Shown here: positions 57,726 to 64,000 of the stretch, in pieces
How positions within the stretch are numbered: the stretch's first letter is position 1
How the letters are laid out: each line of letters begins with the position of its first letter
From: Microbacterium candidum
Lineage (GTDB): Bacteria; Actinomycetota; Actinomycetes; Actinomycetales; Microbacteriaceae
Length of the DNA stretch: 64,000 nt
Assembly: GCF_030315975.1 (NCBI RefSeq)
Contig: NZ_JASXSZ010000003.1
Coordinates: 305,079-369,078, forward strand
Direction of reading: 5' to 3'
Program-made: the position numbers and the translations under genes
Notes under the pieces: model-generated
Databases searched by the model: none
What the model was told of the DNA's origin: nothing
What the model saw: the letters and a program-made list of their open reading frames with translations, nothing else

Positions 57726-58361
57726 ATGTCAACCTCCGCAGCAGTCTCCTCCCACCGTGTCCTCGGCGATGTGGTTGCACGTCCCTCGACTCGCGCCGGC
57801 GCCTTCGCCGTCGATGCGGGCCTCGTGGTCGCAGGCGCCGCCCTCGTCGCCGTCCTCGCCCAGGTGAGCGTGCCCCTGTGGCCCGTGCCGATCACCGGAC
57901 AGACGCTCGGCGTCATCCTGGTCGGCGCCGCGCTGGGGTCGCGCCGCGGTGCGCTCGCCCTCATCACGTACATGCTCGTCGGGCTCGCCGGACTCCCGGT
58001 GTTCGCCGAGTTCACCGGAGGCCCCGCCTCGGTCCTGAAGCCGAGCTTCGGCTTCATCATCGGCTTCATCTTCTCGGCCTACGTCGCGGGCTGGTTCGCT
58101 GAGCGCGCGTGGGACCGTCGCCCCGCTCTCGCCTTCCTCGGCTTCGCCGCCGCCAGCATCGTGCCGTTCCTCATCGGCGTGCCGTACATGGCGCTGATCC
58201 TCTCGAACGTGTTCGGGATGCACGTCACGGTCGCCCAGGTCCTCGAGCTCGGCGTCACGCCCTTCCTCCTCGGGGGGCTCATCAAGGCCGCGATCGCCGC
58301 CGTCGCGATCCCGCTCGCCTGGCGCGGCGTCCGCGCGCTGGACGCCCGCAAGAACGACTGA
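57726..58361 (+). CDS. bioY: Biotin transporter BioY
   Basis: A 211-residue substrate-binding membrane protein of ECF-type biotin uptake with about six helices. BioY signatures: VPLWPVPITGQTLGVILVGAALGSRRGALALITYMLVGLAGLPVFAEFTGG, and PSFGFIIGFIFSAYVAGW. Genes for the ECF partners BioM/BioN are not adjacent. ATG at 57726 with TAGGCT 7 bases before. An inverted repeat upstream may bind a biotin-responsive repressor. It fits with the biotin-dependent carboxylase in this window. Confidence 0.93.
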   Translation: MSTSAAVSSHRVLGDVVARPSTRAGAFAVDAGLVVAGAALVAVLAQVSVPLWPVPITGQTLGVILVGAALGSRRGALALITYMLVGLAGLPVFAEFTGGPASVLKPSFGFIIGFIFSAYVAGWFAERAWDRRPALAFLGFAAASIVPFLIGVPYMALILSNVFGMHVTVAQVLELGVTPFLLGGLIKAAIAAVAIPLAWRGVRALDARKND

Positions 58362-58377
58362 CGTCGATCGCAGGACA

Positions 58378-58414
58378 GGGGATGCCGCGGCCGAATGCCG
58401 CGGCATCCCCTTCT
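58378..58414. terminator. Bidirectional terminator, bioY/MFS
   Basis: A perfect 14-bp stem (58378-58391 with 58397-58410) and CGAAT loop, then TTCT; between convergent genes. Confidence 0.75.
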
Positions 58415-58416
58415 CG

Positions 58417-59787
58417 TCATCCGTCGGCCTGCGCCTCGTGCGCATGTCCCAGCCGCAGGCCGGGGATCAGCGCGAGGATCGCGAGCACCGCACCGATTCC
58501 GAACACCACGGGGAAGCCGGCATCCGTCGTCGCCAGCGAGGTGAACACCAGCCCCATGACGGCGATCGTCGTGGCGGAGCCGACGGAGTCGAGGATCGAC
58601 AGCGCGGACGAGTTGAACCCCTGGTTCTGCGGCGTCGAGTAGGCCAGCGTCAGGACCGTCAGGCGGGGGTACATCAGCCCCATGCCGCCGCCGGCGAAGA
58701 GCCAGCCGACGATCATGACCGCGGGGTGCAGATGCCACATCGCCGTCGCTGTCGCGATGAGGGTCGCCAGCAGGAGCTGCGCGACCCCGAGGAGGGTGAT
58801 GCGGGTGTTGCCGAGGCGGTCGCCGTATCGGCCCTGCACGGCCGAACCCGCCGCCCAGGCGACGGCGCTCGCCGTGAGCCCGAGACCCGCCCACGTCGGC
58901 GTGAACCCGTACCCGTCGATGAGGAGGTACGGCAGGTACACCTCGGAGCCGAACAGCGTCCCCGCGATGAGGGCCCGCATGAGGACGACGCTCGGAAGCC
59001 CGCGGCCGGCGCGGAGGGTGCGCGGCGGAATGAGCGGCCGGACGGCCGTGAGGATCACCACCACGGATGCCGCGACGACGACGAGCGACCACGGCCCGGC
59101 CTCGCCCGCGAGACTGAGACCCAGCACGCCCGCGGCCACCGCCGCCGCACACCACAGACGCGGTGCGACCCTGGCGGTCGACGGGTCCTCGGTCGCCAGA
59201 TCGCGCCCGCGGAGGCGGGTGACGACGAGGATGAACGCTCCGGCCGTGAGCACCGCGACGCCGATGAAGACCCAGCGCCAGTGCAGGTATTGGGCGACGG
59301 CTCCCGCCACGAGCGGCCCGATGAGCGAGGGCACGACCCACGCGGCGGAGAACGCCGCGAACAGCGGGCCGTGCAGCGGAGACGGGTATACGCGCGCCAC
59401 CACGACGTACAGGGCGACGACCTGGCCGCCCACGCCGAGTCCCTGCAACAGCCGCCCGACGACGAGCATCGGCATCGACACCGCGAGACCCGCCACGAGG
59501 AGTCCGACGACGAAGAGGCTCACCGCGGCCGTCAGCGGGCCGAGCGGACTCGCACGGTCGCACCACGCTCCCGCAGCCACCATCCCGATGACGCTCGTCG
59601 CGAGCGTCCCCGCGAACGCCGCGGCGTACAGCAGGGCACCGTCGAGCTCGCGGCTGACGATCGGCATGACGGTCGTGACGGCGAGCGACTCGATCGCCGC
59701 GAGGAACACGAGCGACAGCGCGCCGATCGTCACGGCGAGATAGCCCGGCCCCCAGACGCTCTCCCGGATTCCGGTCGCGCCCGTCAC
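58417..59787 (-). CDS. MFS transporter
   Basis: A 456-residue major facilitator with about 12-14 hydrophobic segments, drug-exporter like (GYLAVTIGALSLVFLAAIESLAVTTVMPIVSRELDG at the start, GAWCDRASPLGPLTA after TM2, VGRLLQGLGVGGQVVALYVV). The substrate is unknown. Start GTG at 59785-59787 overlaps the stop of the C-S lyase gene upstream (GTGA). Codons and length are ordinary. Confidence 0.87.
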   Translation of the reverse strand: MTGATGIRESVWGPGYLAVTIGALSLVFLAAIESLAVTTVMPIVSRELDGALLYAAAFAGTLATSVIGMVAAGAWCDRASPLGPLTAAVSLFVVGLLVAGLAVSMPMLVVGRLLQGLGVGGQVVALYVVVARVYPSPLHGPLFAAFSAAWVVPSLIGPLVAGAVAQYLHWRWVFIGVAVLTAGAFILVVTRLRGRDLATEDPSTARVAPRLWCAAAVAAGVLGLSLAGEAGPWSLVVVAASVVVILTAVRPLIPPRTLRAGRGLPSVVLMRALIAGTLFGSEVYLPYLLIDGYGFTPTWAGLGLTASAVAWAAGSAVQGRYGDRLGNTRITLLGVAQLLLATLIATATAMWHLHPAVMIVGWLFAGGGMGLMYPRLTVLTLAYSTPQNQGFNSSALSILDSVGSATTIAVMGLVFTSLATTDAGFPVVFGIGAVLAILALIPGLRLGHAHEAQADG

Positions 59788-60971
59788 GGGGCGGTCGCGG
59801 CCGCCGGGTCGGGAGCGGCGACGAGTTTCCCGATGCGTTCGATCGCATGCCGCAGCACATCGGGCGAGCACCCGATGTTGATGCGCACGTGCCCGTTGCC
59901 CTCGACGCCGAACATCGGGCCGAAGTGCAGCGCGACCTTCGCATCGCGGAGGATCTTGACCGCCGGGTTGTCACCCCAGCCGAGCGCCGTGAGGTCGACC
60001 CACGCGAGGTAGCCGGCGTCCGGGATGCGATACCGCGCGCCCGGCACGTGCTCGGCGAGCAGGTCGGCGAGCAGGCGCCGATTCTCGTCCAAGGCTGCGA
60101 GCAGACTGTCGAGCCACACGTCGCTCTCCGGCGCGAAGGCCGCGACCCCGGCGATGGCTCCGAACAGGCCGGTCCGCCACTCGACCTCCTCGGGCAGCGA
60201 ATCCACGAGCGCGGTCATACGGTCGGACGCGGTCACCATGAGGGCGCACTTCAGGCCGGCGAGGTTGAACGCCTTGCTCGCGCTCGTCACGGCGAACCCG
60301 ACGCGCGCTGCAGCGTCCGAGGCGGCGAGGAACGGCGTGAACTCGACATCGGGCTGGGTGAGCGGCGAGTGGATCTCATCGCTGATGATGTGGGCGCCGT
60401 GCCGCTCGGCGATCTCGGCGAGGGCCGCGAGGCTCTCCTGCGTGTGGGCGGTACCGGTCGGGTTGTGCGGATTGCACAGCAGCATGGCGGTCGCACCGCC
60501 GGCGAAGGCCGCGTCGATGCCGGCGAGGTCGAGCTCCCAGCCCGCCTCGGTCTCGATGAGAGGGACGCGCTCGATCTCACACCCCGCCTCCGGTGCGCCG
60601 TCGTAGAACGGCGGATACACCGGGGGGGTCACGACCACCCGATCTCCGGGCTTCGTGACGAGACGCAGCAGTTCGACGACGCCCATCATGACGTCGCACG
60701 TGGTGCGCACGCGGTGCGGTTCGACCTCCCAGGCGAACCGGCGGCGCGCGAATCCGACGAAGGCGTCGCGGATGCCGGGATCCGGCGGCGTGTAGCCGGT
60801 GTCCCCCAGTTCGACGGCACGAGCGAGGCGCGCGGTGATCGCGGGCGCGAGGGGGAAGTCGGTCTCGGCGACGAAGAGCGGCAGCACGTCCGCGGGATAC
60901 CGGCGCCACTTCGTGCTCGACCGCTCGCGGAGCTCGTCGATGGGCAGGGCTTCAAGCGGGGTCACTGTCAC
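59784..60971 (-). CDS. PLP-dependent MalY/PatB-type aminotransferase or cystathionine beta-lyase
   Basis: A 395-residue fold-type I PLP enzyme. Features: LPLFVAETDFPLAPAI, GVVELLRLVTKPGDRVVV, LLCNPHNPTG, IISDEIHSPL with the Asp, and the PLP Lys in SASKAFNLAGLKCA. MalY/PatB members cleave cystathionine or other C-S bonds. GTG 6 bases after TAGGCT. Cotranscribed with the MFS exporter, which might export the product. Confidence 0.9.
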   Translation of the reverse strand: MTVTPLEALPIDELRERSSTKWRRYPADVLPLFVAETDFPLAPAITARLARAVELGDTGYTPPDPGIRDAFVGFARRRFAWEVEPHRVRTTCDVMMGVVELLRLVTKPGDRVVVTPPVYPPFYDGAPEAGCEIERVPLIETEAGWELDLAGIDAAFAGGATAMLLCNPHNPTGTAHTQESLAALAEIAERHGAHIISDEIHSPLTQPDVEFTPFLAASDAAARVGFAVTSASKAFNLAGLKCALMVTASDRMTALVDSLPEEVEWRTGLFGAIAGVAAFAPESDVWLDSLLAALDENRRLLADLLAEHVPGARYRIPDAGYLAWVDLTALGWGDNPAVKILRDAKVALHFGPMFGVEGNGHVRINIGCSPDVLRHAIERIGKLVAAPDPAAATAP

Positions 60972-60977
60972 CGTTCG

Positions 60978-60983
60978 AGCCTA
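60978..60983 (-). promoter_or_regulatory. -10 element of C-S lyase gene (leaderless)
   Basis: TAGGCT on the minus strand, 6 bases before the GTG. Confidence 0.45.
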
Positions 60984-61025
60984 CGGCTCCGAAGCGCCCC
61001 GTCCGGCCCGACCGTGCCATGAACA

Positions 61026-61059
61026 GCAATGCGGCCCCCGGAGCCGGGGGCCGCATTGC
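61026..61059 (-). terminator. Terminator of the suf operon
   Basis: A perfect 16-bp stem (61026-61041 with 61044-61059) 12 bases past the sufT stop, among the strongest hairpins in the window. The T content after it on the minus strand is modest (TGTTCAT). Confidence 0.75.
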
Positions 61060-61071
61060 GACGAAATGTGG

Positions 61072-61401
61072 TCAGATCGCGAAACCGAGCGCGCGCATCA
61101 TGTCGCGGCCGTCGTCGGTGATCCGCTCGGGGCCCCACGGCGGCATCCACACCCAGTTGATGCGGAACTGCTCGACGATCCCGTCCAGCGCCTGCGCCGT
61201 CTGCTCCTCGAGCACGTCGGTGAGCGGGCAGCCGGCCGAGGTCAGCGTCATGTGGATGACGAGAGCGTCGTTCTCGTCATCCCAGGCCAAGTCGTAGATG
61301 AGTCCGAGGTCGACGACATTGATCCCGAGCTCCGGGTCCATGACATCCTTGAGAGCCTCGGTGACCTCGTCGAACTTCTCCGGGCTGAGAGTCGCGGTCA
61401 T
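61072..61401 (-). CDS. sufT: Metal-sulfur cluster assembly factor (DUF59/SufT-like)
   Basis: A 109-residue MIP18/DUF59 protein (KDVMDPELGINVVDLGLIYDLAWDDE, then IHMTLTSAGCPLTDVLEEQ with the conserved Cys, then WVWMPPWGPERITDDG). SufT helps mature iron-sulfur proteins. It is the last gene of the suf operon, 9 bases after sufC. sufS and sufU, often located between sufC and sufT, are absent. Confidence 0.9.
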   Translation of the reverse strand: MTATLSPEKFDEVTEALKDVMDPELGINVVDLGLIYDLAWDDENDALVIHMTLTSAGCPLTDVLEEQTAQALDGIVEQFRINWVWMPPWGPERITDDGRDMMRALGFAI

Positions 61402-61410
61402 GACTCGACT

Positions 61411-62190
61411 CTACGCCTCGGTTTCCAGCGCCGGCTCGGATGCGCCGACGAAGCGGTCGTAGCCCTCGTCCTCGAGGCGCTCGGCGAGCTCGGGCCCGCC
61501 CTCCTCGACGATGCGACCGGCGACCATGACGTGGACGAAGTCCGGGTGGATGTAGCGGAGGATGCGCGTGTAGTGCGTGATGAGGAGGACACCGAGGTCG
61601 GTCTCCGCCTTCGCACGGTTGACGCCCTCCGACACGATCTTCAGCGCGTCGACATCGAGGCCGGAATCGGTCTCGTCGAGCACCGCGAGCTTCGGCTTCA
61701 GCAGCTCGAGCTGCAGGATCTCGTGGCGCTTCTTCTCGCCGCCGGAGAAGCCCTCGTTGACGTTGCGCTGCGCGAACTTCGGGTCCATGCGCAGGTCCTT
61801 CATGGCCTGCTTGACGTCCTTGGTCCACGTGCGGATGGACGGCGCCTCGCCATCGACGGCGGTCTTCGCCGTACGCAGGAAGTTGGTGACGGTCACGCCG
61901 GGGATCTCCACGGGGTACTGCATCGCGAGGAAGAGGCCCGCGCGGGCGCGCTCGTCGACGGTCATGGCGAGGACGTCCTCGCCGTCGAGCGTGATCGAGC
62001 CGCTCGTGACGGTGTACTTGGGGTGGCCCGCGATCGTGTAGGCGAGCGTGGACTTGCCGGAGCCGTTCGGGCCCATGATCGCGTGGGTCTCGCCGGTGCG
62101 GATCGTGAGCGTGAGGCCGTTGAGGATGGGCGTGGTGCCGGCATCCGTCTCGACCGTCACGTGCAGGTCGCGGATCTCGAGGACAGACAT
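61411..62190 (-). CDS. sufC: Fe-S cluster assembly ATPase SufC
   Basis: A 259-residue ABC-type ATPase. Walker A IMGPNGSGKSTLAYTIAGHP, signature GFSGGEKKRHEI, Walker B LAVLDETDSGLDVDAL and the His in LLITHYTRILR. It powers the SufBCD scaffold that assembles [Fe-S] clusters. ATG at 62188-62190 after AAGGAAAAC; a GTG four codons upstream overlaps the ribosome site. Confidence 0.95.
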   Translation of the reverse strand: MSVLEIRDLHVTVETDAGTTPILNGLTLTIRTGETHAIMGPNGSGKSTLAYTIAGHPKYTVTSGSITLDGEDVLAMTVDERARAGLFLAMQYPVEIPGVTVTNFLRTAKTAVDGEAPSIRTWTKDVKQAMKDLRMDPKFAQRNVNEGFSGGEKKRHEILQLELLKPKLAVLDETDSGLDVDALKIVSEGVNRAKAETDLGVLLITHYTRILRYIHPDFVHVMVAGRIVEEGGPELAERLEDEGYDRFVGASEPALETEA

Positions 62191-62224
62191 GTTTTCCTTC
62201 ACAGGGTGTTTCGCGGATCGCGGC

Positions 62225-62554
62225 TCAGGAAGCCGGCTTGATCACGGTGGGATCGATGAGCACGTCGTCGCCGTCGAGCTGGACGGCGTAGACCGGGACG
62301 GGCTCGTACGCAGGGAGGTTGAGGGGGCGCCCGGTGCGCAGCGAGAACGCGGAGCCGTGGGCCCAGCACTCGATGGTGTCGCCCTCGACGAAGCCCTCCG
62401 CCAGCGAGATGTCGCCGTGCGTGCAGGTGTCGCCGATCGCGTGCACGTCACCGGCCGAGTCGAGCACAAGGGCGATCGGGACGCCGTCGACGACGACGCG
62501 GCGCGCCGCGTCCTGCTCGAGCTCGCTCAGTGCGCACACACGGGTCGCGGTCAT
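62225..62554 (-). CDS. Rieske-type [2Fe-2S] ferredoxin of the suf operon
   Basis: A 109-residue ferredoxin with the Rieske ligands CTHGD and CWAHG (about 41-44 and 59-62). It is a non-haem iron oxygenase-type ferredoxin commonly inserted between sufD and sufC in Actinobacteria. It may donate electrons to the Suf machinery or another enzyme; the partner is unknown. ATG overlaps the sufD stop. Confidence 0.9.
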   Translation of the reverse strand: MTATRVCALSELEQDAARRVVVDGVPIALVLDSAGDVHAIGDTCTHGDISLAEGFVEGDTIECWAHGSAFSLRTGRPLNLPAYEPVPVYAVQLDGDDVLIDPTVIKPAS

Positions 62555-63711
62555 GCGGATGCCCCTTCGGAGACGGTTGCGGAGATGCCCTGCGCGAGCT
62601 CGCGCTCGATGAGCTCGGTGAGCTCGTCCTCCAGCGACGGCACGCCGATGCGCTGGACGATCTCGCTCAGGAATCCGAGGACGACGAGGCGACGCGCCTC
62701 GGGCTCCGGGATGCCCCGGGCCTGCAGGTAGAACAGCTGCTCGTCGTCGAAGCGGCCCGTCGCGCTCGCGTGGCCGGCTCCGCGGATGTCTCCGGTCTCG
62801 ATCTCGAGATTCGGGATCGACTCGGCGCGGGCGCCGTCGGTCAGGACCAGGTTGCGGTTGGCCTCATAGGAGTCGGTGCCGGTGGCATCCGGACCGATGA
62901 GGACGTCGCCGATCCACACGCTGCGCGCTCCCGCACCCTGGAGGGCGCCCTTGTACAGCACATCCCCCGTGGTCTCGGCGCCCTTGTGGTACAGGTACAC
63001 CTGGCTCTCCAGGTGCTGGCCGGAGTCGGAGTAGCTGAGGCCGTACAGCTCGGCGCGCGAGCCGGTGCCGGCGAGCTCGATGCTCGGATTCACCCGCACG
63101 ACCGCGCCGCCGAAGCTCACGACCACGTGACGGAGCGTCGCGTCGCGGTCGACCCGGGCCTGGTGGGATGCGGCGTGCACGCTGCCGCCGTTCCACTCCT
63201 GGACGCTCACGAGCTCGAGGTGCGCGCCGTCGCCGACGATGATCTCGACGTTCTGCGCAAGGGTCGTGGAGCCGCGGTGACGCAGGACGACCGTCGCGTG
63301 CGCGTTCGGGCGCGCCTCGATGACGAGGTGCGCGTGGGCGACGCCGCCACGGCCGGTGACCTCGATGAAGACGGGCTCGTCCCGCTCGCCCTCCAGGACG
63401 ACGTGGTCGGCCTCGGTGGCGCGGACCCAGGCGACGGCGGCGGGGAGGTCCTCGGGGCGGAAGACCGACCCGCGCGGGGCGTCGCCGACCCGCAGCGCGG
63501 ATGCCGCGGCATCCGTCACCGTCACGTCGAGGTCGCCGGCTGCGGCGTCGACGTCGAACAGCGGCGCGAGCGCGTCGAGCGGCGTGTGGCGCCAGTTGAC
63601 CTCACGGCCGGTGGGCCGCTCGAAATCGGACGGGTCGTACGAATGCGGACGCTCCGACCGGGTCTGGACCGGGATGAAGGCAGGCTCGGTCTCGGTGTAC
63701 ACGGTGGTCAT
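62551..63711 (-). CDS. sufD: Fe-S cluster assembly protein SufD
   Basis: A 386-residue scaffold subunit with the right-handed beta-helix core (HLVIEARPNAHATVVLRHRGSTTLAQNVEIIVGDGAHLELVSVQEW) and the SufB/D C-terminal sequence SATGRFDDEQLFYLQARGIPEPEARRLVVLGFLSEIV. It forms the SufB-SufC2-SufD complex. ATG follows the sufB stop by 2 bases. Confidence 0.95.
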   Translation of the reverse strand: MTTVYTETEPAFIPVQTRSERPHSYDPSDFERPTGREVNWRHTPLDALAPLFDVDAAAGDLDVTVTDAAASALRVGDAPRGSVFRPEDLPAAVAWVRATEADHVVLEGERDEPVFIEVTGRGGVAHAHLVIEARPNAHATVVLRHRGSTTLAQNVEIIVGDGAHLELVSVQEWNGGSVHAASHQARVDRDATLRHVVVSFGGAVVRVNPSIELAGTGSRAELYGLSYSDSGQHLESQVYLYHKGAETTGDVLYKGALQGAGARSVWIGDVLIGPDATGTDSYEANRNLVLTDGARAESIPNLEIETGDIRGAGHASATGRFDDEQLFYLQARGIPEPEARRLVVLGFLSEIVQRIGVPSLEDELTELIERELAQGISATVSEGASA

Positions 63712-63713
63712 AC

Positions 63714-64000
63714 TCAGCCGACCGATCCTTCCATGCCCATCTCGATGAGCTTGTTGAGCTCGAGGGCGTACTCCATGGGCAGTTCGCGGGCGATCGGCTC
63801 GATGAAGCCGCGGACGATCATGGCCATCGCCTCGTCCTCCGGGAGACCGCGCGACTGCAGGTAGAACAGCTGCTCCTCGCTGACCTTCGACACGGTCGCC
63901 TCGTGGCCGAGCTGCACGTCGTCGACGCGGATGTCGATCGCCGGGTAGGTGTCGGAGCGCGAGATCGTGTCGACCAGCAGCGCGTCGCAGCGGACCGTGT
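63714..64000 (-). CDS. sufB: Fe-S cluster assembly protein SufB (C-terminal part, cut by window edge)
   Basis: The last 95 residues of SufB are in the window; the reading frame remains open to base 64000. The part seen has [47 protein letters not shown] and [19 protein letters not shown], the typical end of SufB. It is the scaffold on which the cluster forms. The upstream part and the expected sufR regulator would lie beyond the right edge. Confidence 0.95.
   Translation of the reverse strand, partial: TVRCDALLVDTISRSDTYPAIDIRVDDVQLGHEATVSKVSEEQLFYLQSRGLPEDEAMAMIVRGFIEPIARELPMEYALELNKLIEMGMEGSVG

Overview
The window is a 64 kb stretch of a high-GC chromosome that is dense with housekeeping genes. 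Everything points to an actinobacterium of the order Micrococcales, most likely Microbacteriaceae and close to Microbacterium. Evidence: very high GC; frequent GTG and TTG starts; 4-base start/stop overlaps; RbpA; an actinobacterial pafB-pafC-tatA-tatC-helY block; an actinobacterial suf order with a Rieske gene; and ADP-glucose glycogen genes next to serB. The genus is inference from gene content. I see no prophage, insertion sequence, CRISPR array or transferred island.

Layout. 1-6.1 kb: DUF2510 membrane protein, S9 peptidase and SDR (minus), then nfeD, SPFH protein and GDPD (plus). 6.1-8.1 kb: rbpA facing lnt. 8.1-16.5 kb: a REP-like inverted repeat, then the minus-strand series HAD hydrolase-trmI, FKBP lipoprotein, pafB-pafC, tatA-tatC-helY. 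16.6-19.9 kb: PAC2, uppP, M20 peptidase and tRNA-Leu(GAG). 20-29.4 kb: DHA2 exporter with DUF2871 behind a large palindromic operator, a VIT transporter with a rubrerythrin-like domain, a helicase, SGNH hydrolase, SDR, TrmH-type methylase, sirtuin and a histidine phosphatase.

29.5-40.5 kb is one metabolic region. A leucine/isovalerate module (acyl-CoA carboxylase beta and alpha, acyl-CoA dehydrogenase, MaoC hydratase, CitE-like lyase) has a divergent TetR regulator with paired operator boxes. It is followed by a branched-chain 2-oxoacid dehydrogenase operon (E1 alpha, E1 beta, E2) with a divergent Lrp/AsnC regulator. Together they would take branched-chain 2-oxoacids to acyl-CoA and then to acetyl-CoA and acetoacetate.

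40.5-64 kb: EamA exporter, CGNR protein, alpha/beta hydrolase, DEDDh exonuclease, TOPRIM-like protein, rpmE2, a lone ABC ATPase, divergent glgA/glgC, serB, fabG-like gene, a DUF4190/DUF3099/SURF1 cluster, ABC-F protein, DedA, a histidine kinase/response regulator pair beside an acyltransferase, bioY, MFS exporter, MalY-type C-S lyase, and the suf operon running off the right edge (sufT, sufC, Rieske, sufD, partial sufB).

Recurring theme: at least 17 genes have a TANNNT -10 hexamer only 6-8 bases before the start codon, so much of this region is probably translated from leaderless mRNAs. No clearly new multi-gene system was found. The best leads are regulatory: the 38-bp nested palindrome at 22056, the paired TetR boxes at 35665, a sigma-R-type promoter before rbpA, repeats next to the two-component system at 56262, and the lack of pupylation genes between trmI and pafBC.
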